Origin: Rhodospirillales bacterium
GTDB taxonomy: Bacteria > Pseudomonadota > Alphaproteobacteria > Rhodospirillales > UBA2165
Assembly (NCBI GenBank): GCA_028345065.1
Contig: JAOMCN010000003.1
Coordinates: forward strand, 31,880 to 95,879
Direction of reading: 5' to 3'
DNA length: 64,000 bases
The notes beneath the pieces are model-generated. The model saw only the letters and a list, made by a program, of their open reading frames with translations. It had not been told where the DNA came from and ran no database searches. A program made the translations under genes and the position numbers. How positions within the stretch are numbered: the stretch's first letter is position 1; the number at the start of each line of letters is the position of its first letter. Below are positions 57,585 through 64,000 of the stretch, piece after piece.

Positions 57585-58073
57585 TTACCTGTATGGCGCA
57601 TCTGCCCGTATACAAGCAGCTAATTCGGTTTCCCATCGATCGCCATTGGCTAAGAGCTTATCTTTATCATAGAGCAATTCTTCACGCGTTTCTGTTGCAA
57701 ATTCAAAGTTTGGTCCCTCTACAATGGCATCAACCGGACAGGCTTCCTCGCAAAAACCACAATAAATACATTTCACCATATCGATATCGTAGCGAGTTGT
57801 TCTCCGACTTCCATCTGAACGCGGTTCTGCCTCAATGGTAATGGCCTGAGCTGGGCAAATTGCCTCGCAGAGCTTGCATGCGATACACCTTTCTTCACCA
57901 TTAGGATACCGGCGAAGGGCGTGTTCACCACGAAATCTTGGACTTAATGGTCCTTTTTCATAAGGATAATTTAATGTGACTTTTGGTCTGAAAAAATAAC
58001 GTAATGTCAGTAGCATTCCTGAGACAAGTTCCGCTAAAAATATTGTTTTTGCGCTTTTAACGAGAAAATTCAT
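57585..58073 (-). CDS. nuoI: NADH-quinone oxidoreductase subunit I (2x[4Fe-4S])
   Basis: [16 protein letters not shown] and [16 protein letters not shown]. Confidence 0.98.
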   Translation of the reverse strand: MNFLVKSAKTIFLAELVSGMLLTLRYFFRPKVTLNYPYEKGPLSPRFRGEHALRRYPNGEERCIACKLCEAICPAQAITIEAEPRSDGSRRTTRYDIDMVKCIYCGFCEEACPVDAIVEGPNFEFATETREELLYDKDKLLANGDRWETELAACIRADAPYR

Positions 58074-58089
58074 TTATTTTTTCCGATAT

Positions 58090-59109
58090 CTAACGGCCTA
58101 ATGGGTTAATATCAAAAGCAACAACTATCCCACCTACAATGACAACAGCTGCTAGCGAAATAGGTAAAAACACCTTCCAGCCCAGACGCATAAGCTGGTC
58201 ATATCTATACCGAGGGAAGGTTGCCCTAACCCAAAGAAATATAAACAGCACGAATGCCATTTTGAGGGCAAACCAAATTGGGCCTGGGATCCAATTAAAC
58301 GGAGCAACATCAAGTATTGGGAGCCACCCTCCCAAGAACAGTATTGTAGTCATACCCGCCATTAGGATCATATTTGCGTATTCACCAAGAAAAAATAGTG
58401 CAAACGTCATAGCGGAGTATTCAACGTTGTAGCCAGAAACTAGTTCCGCTTCTGCTTCGGGCATATCAAATGGATGTCGATTGGTTTCAGCTAAAGTGGT
58501 GATGAAAAAAATGACTGCCATCGGGAATAGTGGAACTACGAACCAGATAGTTTCTTGCTGAGCTCGGACTATATCACTCAAATTCAATGAACCGGCAACT
58601 AAAAGAACCGTAATAATTATGAAGCCCATAGAAACTTCATATGAGACCATTTGTGCCGCAGAACGAAGCCCACCAAGAAAAGCATATTTTGAGTTGCTAG
58701 ACCATCCTGCCATTAAAACTCCGTAAACGCCCAAGGACGAGATGGCGAATAGATAGAGGACACCAACATTTATATTAGCGATGACCAATCCATTCCCAAC
58801 GGGGATCACGGCCCATGCTATGAGAGCTAAAGAAAATGTTAACATTGGTGCCACGAGGAACACCACTTTATTTGCTCCAGTGGGGATTATAGTTTCCTTA
58901 AAAAATAATTTCATGCCGTCGGCAATGGGTTGCAGGAGACCATAAGGACCAACCACGTTTGGACCGCGGCGCAGGTGCATTGCACCAATCACCTTCCGCT
59001 CAGCATAAGTCAAATAAGCTACACCAATCAGTAGAGGAACAACCAAAAGAAGTATTTTTATAACAATCCATAAAACCGGCCAAAGGTATACCCACCAGAA
59101 TTCAGTCAT
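58090..59109 (-). CDS. nuoH: NADH-quinone oxidoreductase subunit H
   Basis: [63 protein letters not shown]. Start set to ATG 59109. Confidence 0.97.
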   Translation of the reverse strand: MTEFWWVYLWPVLWIVIKILLLVVPLLIGVAYLTYAERKVIGAMHLRRGPNVVGPYGLLQPIADGMKLFFKETIIPTGANKVVFLVAPMLTFSLALIAWAVIPVGNGLVIANINVGVLYLFAISSLGVYGVLMAGWSSNSKYAFLGGLRSAAQMVSYEVSMGFIIITVLLVAGSLNLSDIVRAQQETIWFVVPLFPMAVIFFITTLAETNRHPFDMPEAEAELVSGYNVEYSAMTFALFFLGEYANMILMAGMTTILFLGGWLPILDVAPFNWIPGPIWFALKMAFVLFIFLWVRATFPRYRYDQLMRLGWKVFLPISLAAVVIVGGIVVAFDINPLGR

Positions 59110-61165
59110 CTGAAACGACCTCTGCAAACACGTCGCCATTGGCTGTTGCAGTACATTCAGCCATTGTGATAGAGGCACGGCTAATGGTATCGGTCATATA
59201 AAAATTTTTTATTGCCGGTTCAAAGGTTTCTTTGTCAATGGTTCCATCTTTGCCAAAAATACCCCATTCAATATCAACAATTTCATCAATTGAAGAGAAT
59301 ACAGGGTTAATCTCGATCATTCTTTGGCGAACTTGAGCAATTGTATCATAGGGGAGAGGATTAGCCATCGATCCCGAAATCGCTCGAATGATCGACCAAT
59401 CTTCCTTTGCATCACCTAAAGGAAGAGTTGCCATGGAAGCTCGCTGGATGCGCCCTTCTGTGTTTACGTAAGTGGCATTTTTTTCAGTATATGCCGCTCC
59501 AGGTAGAATTGCATCCGCTCTATGTGCCCCGGTGTCTCCGTGATGCCCTTGGTAAACAACAAATGCGTTTCCTAGTTTACTGGCATCGATTTCATCTGCC
59601 CCTAAAAGGTAAATGAGGTCTAACTTATCTGATGATGCAGCCTTCAATATACCCAAAGTATCAAGGGCGCTATTATTGTTTGGTTTGAAACCCAAATCTA
59701 ACCCGCCGACACGAGATGCAGCACTTTGTAATAAATTAAATCCATTCCAATCATCACTTATCATTTCAAATTTTTCAGCCAATTGACGAGCTTTAAAAAG
59801 TATCACTGCGCCGTCTAAACGTGCGACAGCACCAGAGCCAAGAATAACCATCGGACGGTCAGCTTTATTTAGAATTTGTGAAAATTCACTACTTCCGGCG
59901 AGTAGATCATCAATGGAACCAGGATCATCCCCTAAGTGCTGATATTTGTAGGTGAGATCTAGTTTGGTCCCAATTAAACCGATGTTCAATTGACCTGTTA
60001 AATATCTTTTACGAATACGAGCATTTAATACAGGCGCTTCCCAACGGGGATTGCAGCCTATAATTAAAATGGCGTCTGCGTGATCTATCCCGGCAATAGT
60101 TGAGTTAAATATATAGCTTGCCCGGACATCGCCAACGGCACCATTATCTTGTCTACAATCTAGATTATTGCAACCAACGCCAGTCATTAAGTCCTTTAAG
60201 GCAAGCATGGATTCACAGTCAGAAAGATTGCCAGCGATGGCAGCCATTTTTTCCCCATTTGTATTACTCAACTTTTGTGCAACCACAGAGATAATTTCTG
60301 GCCAATTCACTGGAGTAAGGGTGCCATTTTTACGGAGGTAAGGTCGGTCTAAGCGTTGACGTTTTAAGCCATCACAGGCATGTCGCGTTTTATCAGAAAT
60401 CCATTCCTCATTGACGTTATCATTATTCCGAGGGAGGATACGCATGACTTCTGATCCGCGCGTATCAACACGGATACTGCTCCCAATTGCATCCATAACG
60501 TCAATGGATTCCGTCTTTTCGAGTTCCCAGGATCGAGCATTGAAAGCATAAGGCTTTGAGGTAAGCGCTCCGACAGGACAAAGATCCACTATATTACCTG
60601 AAAGCTCTGACGTCAGAGCTTTTTCAATGTAAGTGCCTACCTCCATGTGTTCTCCGCGACCGGTTGCACCTAATTCCGGAACTCCGGCTATTTCCTGGGC
60701 AAACCTTATGCAACGAGTGCAATGAATACATCGTGTCATGATAGTGGATACCAACGGTCCCAAATACTTATCTTTGACTGCTCTTTTATTCTCTAAATAA
60801 CGAGACTTATCAAAGCCATAGGCCATTGCCTGGTCTTGCAAATCACATTCTCCACCCTGGTCACAAATCGGGCAATCAAGAGGGTGATTAATCAGAAGAA
60901 ATTCCATAACACCTTCGCGTGCCTTTTTTACCATTTCCGTGTTAGTACGAATAATCATGCCTTCGCCAACGGGCATAGCACAGGATGCAATAGGTTTTGG
61001 AGATCGATCCATTTCCACTAAACACATACGACAGTTACCGGCAACGGACAGACGTTCATGATAACAGAATCGGGGGATTTCCTTACCTAACAATTCACAG
61101 GCCTGTAGGACTGTTAAACCTCTTTCAACTTCAATCTCGACATCATCGATTGTGATAGTCGGCAT
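59102..61165 (-). CDS. nuoG: NADH-quinone oxidoreductase subunit G
   Basis: [70 protein letters not shown]. Start set to ATG 61165. Confidence 0.97.
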   Translation of the reverse strand: MPTITIDDVEIEVERGLTVLQACELLGKEIPRFCYHERLSVAGNCRMCLVEMDRSPKPIASCAMPVGEGMIIRTNTEMVKKAREGVMEFLLINHPLDCPICDQGGECDLQDQAMAYGFDKSRYLENKRAVKDKYLGPLVSTIMTRCIHCTRCIRFAQEIAGVPELGATGRGEHMEVGTYIEKALTSELSGNIVDLCPVGALTSKPYAFNARSWELEKTESIDVMDAIGSSIRVDTRGSEVMRILPRNNDNVNEEWISDKTRHACDGLKRQRLDRPYLRKNGTLTPVNWPEIISVVAQKLSNTNGEKMAAIAGNLSDCESMLALKDLMTGVGCNNLDCRQDNGAVGDVRASYIFNSTIAGIDHADAILIIGCNPRWEAPVLNARIRKRYLTGQLNIGLIGTKLDLTYKYQHLGDDPGSIDDLLAGSSEFSQILNKADRPMVILGSGAVARLDGAVILFKARQLAEKFEMISDDWNGFNLLQSAASRVGGLDLGFKPNNNSALDTLGILKAASSDKLDLIYLLGADEIDASKLGNAFVVYQGHHGDTGAHRADAILPGAAYTEKNATYVNTEGRIQRASMATLPLGDAKEDWSIIRAISGSMANPLPYDTIAQVRQRMIEINPVFSSIDEIVDIEWGIFGKDGTIDKETFEPAIKNFYMTDTISRASITMAECTATANGDVFAEVVSDD

Positions 61166-61175
61166 CTCATTATTC

Positions 61176-62459
61176 CTATGCGGCAACACTTTGTTTTTTT
61201 GCGTCATTTATGCGTTGTTCAATTTCCGGCCGGAAGTGACGGATTAAACCTTGGACAGGCCAGGCGGCGGCATCACCCAAAGCACAAATAGTATGTCCCT
61301 CCACTTGCCTTGTAACCTGTTCTAATAAGTCGATTTCTTTAACATTGGCCTCACCATTAACCATTCGATTCATCATACGGGACATCCATCCAGTACCTTC
61401 ACGACATGGCGTGCATTGGCCGCAGCTTTCATGTTTGTAAAAGGCTGACAGCCGTGCAATTGCCGCAATTATATCCGTTGATTTGTTCATGACCATGATG
61501 GCGGCAGTTCCAAGACCAGACTGTACATCTCGAAGTGAGTCAAAATCCATTAATACTGTGTCACAAATAGCCTTTGGTAAGAGAGGTACTGACGCACCCC
61601 CTGGAATTATCGCTAATAAATTATCCCAACCCCCAACGACACCACCAGCGTGTTTGTTGATGAGTTCCTTCAGAGGAATGCTCATCTCTTCTTCAACTGT
61701 ACAAGGCTGTTCTATGTGCCCAGAAATGTTAAAAAGTTTTGTTCCGGTATTATTGGGGCGGCCGAAACTGGCAAACCAGTTGGAACCCCTCCTTAAAATT
61801 TCAGGAACTACGGCAATTGATTCCACATTATTGACAGTCGTCGGACACCCATAGAGACCAGCATTGGCAGGGAACGGGGGTTTCAGGCGCGGCTGACCTT
61901 TTTTTCCTTCGAGACTTTCAATGAGAGCAGTTTCCTCTCCACAAATGTAAGCCCCTGCACCACGGTGAACATAAAGATCGAAATCCCAACCTGAACCACA
62001 GGCATTTGCACCAATAAGAGAATTTTCATATGCCTCGTCTATAGCCCTCTGCAAAGCTTCAGTTTCGCGAACAAATTCGCCGCGAACGTATATGTATGCT
62101 GCATGGGCTCCCATGGCAAAACTAGAAATAAGACAACCTTCAATTAATTTATGAGGATCGTGTCTCATAATTTCCCGGTCTTTACAGGTCCCAGGTTCTC
62201 CTTCATCTGCATTAACCACTAAATAATGGGGGCGATCTGTAATTTCCTTTGGCATGAAGGACCACTTCAATCCCGTGCCGAAACCAGCACCACCACGTCC
62301 ACGAAGACCAGACGCCTTTATCTCTTCAATGATAGTATCTCTACCACGCCCAAGGAGTGTCTTGGTATCATCCCAGTCTCCACGTGATCGCGCTCCCGCC
62401 AGGTAGGCATCATGGTGGCCATAAATATTTGTAAAGATACGATCTTTGTCCTTTAACAT
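61176..62459 (-). CDS. nuoF: NADH-quinone oxidoreductase subunit F
   Basis: [66 protein letters not shown]. Confidence 0.98.
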   Translation of the reverse strand: MLKDKDRIFTNIYGHHDAYLAGARSRGDWDDTKTLLGRGRDTIIEEIKASGLRGRGGAGFGTGLKWSFMPKEITDRPHYLVVNADEGEPGTCKDREIMRHDPHKLIEGCLISSFAMGAHAAYIYVRGEFVRETEALQRAIDEAYENSLIGANACGSGWDFDLYVHRGAGAYICGEETALIESLEGKKGQPRLKPPFPANAGLYGCPTTVNNVESIAVVPEILRRGSNWFASFGRPNNTGTKLFNISGHIEQPCTVEEEMSIPLKELINKHAGGVVGGWDNLLAIIPGGASVPLLPKAICDTVLMDFDSLRDVQSGLGTAAIMVMNKSTDIIAAIARLSAFYKHESCGQCTPCREGTGWMSRMMNRMVNGEANVKEIDLLEQVTRQVEGHTICALGDAAAWPVQGLIRHFRPEIEQRINDAKKQSVAA

Positions 62460-63083
62460 TTATTCCTCTCCTGAGCCACGGATATTGATTTCGGTTAATG
62501 TCGTCAATCCGCCAGTTGGTTCGCAGCTATTACGTCCAACTTGAGAACCGGTTTGAGGATTGTCGCCTATTGCCAATTGAGTGAGTATCGACGCTGTAGT
62601 AATACCATCCAAATCTTCATAGTAATCGTCATTGATTTGGATCATCGGTGCATTTACGCACGCCCCAAGACATTCTACTTCAGATAAAGTAAAATCCCCA
62701 TTACTGGAGGTTTGTCCAAATTCGATACCTAGGTTCTTCTTACAGGCCGCTGTAACATCATCAGAACCCCTAAGCCAACACGGCAAATTTGTGCATACTT
62801 GGACATGATATTTACCGATTGGCGCTAAATTATACATAGTATAAAAAGTCGCCACTTCATACACTTTGATGGGCGGCATATCGAGAAAATCCGCAACGTA
62901 ATCCATAGCCACGCGGGGTAACCAGCCATTGCATTGCCGTTGGGCAAGATCTAATAGCGGCATTACAGCACTCGCCTGTCTGCCTTCTGGATATTTTGTA
63001 ATTTCCGCATTCGCAGCAGCCAGCGTGTCTTCTGAAAAGATAAATTGTTCTAAATCATGTGGGTCATGATTAGAATTATTCAT
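62460..63083 (-). CDS. nuoE: NADH-quinone oxidoreductase subunit E (24 kDa type)
   Basis: [56 protein letters not shown]. Confidence 0.97.
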   Translation of the reverse strand: MNNSNHDPHDLEQFIFSEDTLAAANAEITKYPEGRQASAVMPLLDLAQRQCNGWLPRVAMDYVADFLDMPPIKVYEVATFYTMYNLAPIGKYHVQVCTNLPCWLRGSDDVTAACKKNLGIEFGQTSSNGDFTLSEVECLGACVNAPMIQINDDYYEDLDGITTASILTQLAIGDNPQTGSQVGRNSCEPTGGLTTLTEINIRGSGEE

Positions 63084-64000
63084 CGGTCAATTTCCCCAAA
63101 TACAACATCAACCGATCCTATATTTGCAACAACATCAGCCAACATGTGCCCAGTAGACATCATATCAAGGGCCTGCAGGTGTGCGAATCCGGGAGCCCTG
63201 ATCTTGCAGCGATACGGTTTATTTGTGCCGTCTGATACAAGATAAACGCCGAATTCCCCTTTCGGCGCTTCAACCACTGTATAGGTTTCTCCCGCAGGGA
63301 CATGATAACCTTCAGTGTAAAGTTTAAAGTGATGTATCAATGCCTCCATCGAACGTTTCATGTTTTCCCGTGATGGTGGTGCAAATTTATTATCGTCGAC
63401 GGATGAAGGACCTGGGGGCATATTTGCAACGCACTGTTTTATAATTTTAACAGACTCACGCATTTCGTACATTCTGATAAGATAGCGGTCATAACAATCA
63501 CCATGTTTGCCCGTGGGAATGTCAAAGTCCAACTTGTTGTAGACATCGTAGGGTTGTGCCTTACGTAAATCCCACGGCACCCCAGAAGCTCGCAAGTTTG
63601 GACCCGTGAAAGACCAGTCATTTGCTTGTTCTGCTGATACGACGCCAATATCCACAGTACGTTGCTTAAAAATTCTGTTATCTGTTAATAGGGCTTCAAG
63701 GTCATCAATCATTTTGGGATAACCGTCGGCCCATTTATCTATATCCTCAAGCAATTCCTGTGGGATATCTCGAGCCACACCACCTGGTCGAAAGTAAGCC
63801 ATATGAAGGCGAGCACCACTCGCCCTTTCGCAAAATTCCATTAGAAGCTCTCGATGTTCAAAAGCCCACAGCATAGGTGTCATGGCACCGACATCCATGG
63901 CATAGGCCGTAATATTTAGAATGTGGTTTAGAATACGACCAATCTCGGCGTAAAGTACCCGAATATATTGTCCTCGAGGTGGTACTTCTATACCCGCGAG
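63080..64000 (-). CDS. nuoD: NADH-quinone oxidoreductase subunit D (5' end beyond window)
   Basis: Frame continues upstream of the ORF-track start: [53 protein letters not shown]-terminal DVVFGEIDR. Confidence 0.97.
   Translation of the reverse strand, partial: LAGIEVPPRGQYIRVLYAEIGRILNHILNITAYAMDVGAMTPMLWAFEHRELLMEFCERASGARLHMAYFRPGGVARDIPQELLEDIDKWADGYPKMIDDLEALLTDNRIFKQRTVDIGVVSAEQANDWSFTGPNLRASGVPWDLRKAQPYDVYNKLDFDIPTGKHGDCYDRYLIRMYEMRESVKIIKQCVANMPPGPSSVDDNKFAPPSRENMKRSMEALIHHFKLYTEGYHVPAGETYTVVEAPKGEFGVYLVSDGTNKPYRCKIRAPGFAHLQALDMMSTGHMLADVVANIGSVDVVFGEIDR

Overview
AT-rich 64-kb window of a core chromosomal region, almost certainly alphaproteobacterial (Rhodospirillales-like gene order). 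It is densely packed with housekeeping genes. On the minus strand: lipA (partial), lpdA, pdhC, pdhB, pdhA. Then a + strand glutathione S-transferase; then - ftsB-like, eno, kdsA, pyrG, secG, tpiA. Next are + ppiD-like SurA/PpiD foldase, - divergent polysaccharide deacetylase, + trpD-trpC-moaC-moeA-lexA-gltX-gltA, and - gloA. A long minus-strand envelope/translation block follows: lpxB-lpxI-lpxA-fabZ-lpxD-ompH/skp-bamA-rseP-dxr-cdsA-uppS-frr-pyrH-tsf-rpsB. After it come dnaE-lolD-lolC/E-proS, a small secreted unknown, tag, DUF1467, rnj, coaX, birA and nuoN-M-L-K-J-I-H-G-F-E-D (nuoD truncated by the window end). I found no rRNA, tRNA, CRISPR, phage or transposon signal. There is no clear undescribed multi-gene system. 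The most interesting signals are local: a structured rpsB leader that could sequester the Shine-Dalgarno, a 26-bp tandem repeat just upstream of it, a 69-bp tandem repeat encoding an acidic tail of ribosomal protein S2, GAAC-N7-GAAC SOS boxes upstream of lexA, a 22-bp duplication of the rseP start region creating an out-of-frame uORF, and gene-order gaps where trpE/trpG and comEC might be expected.
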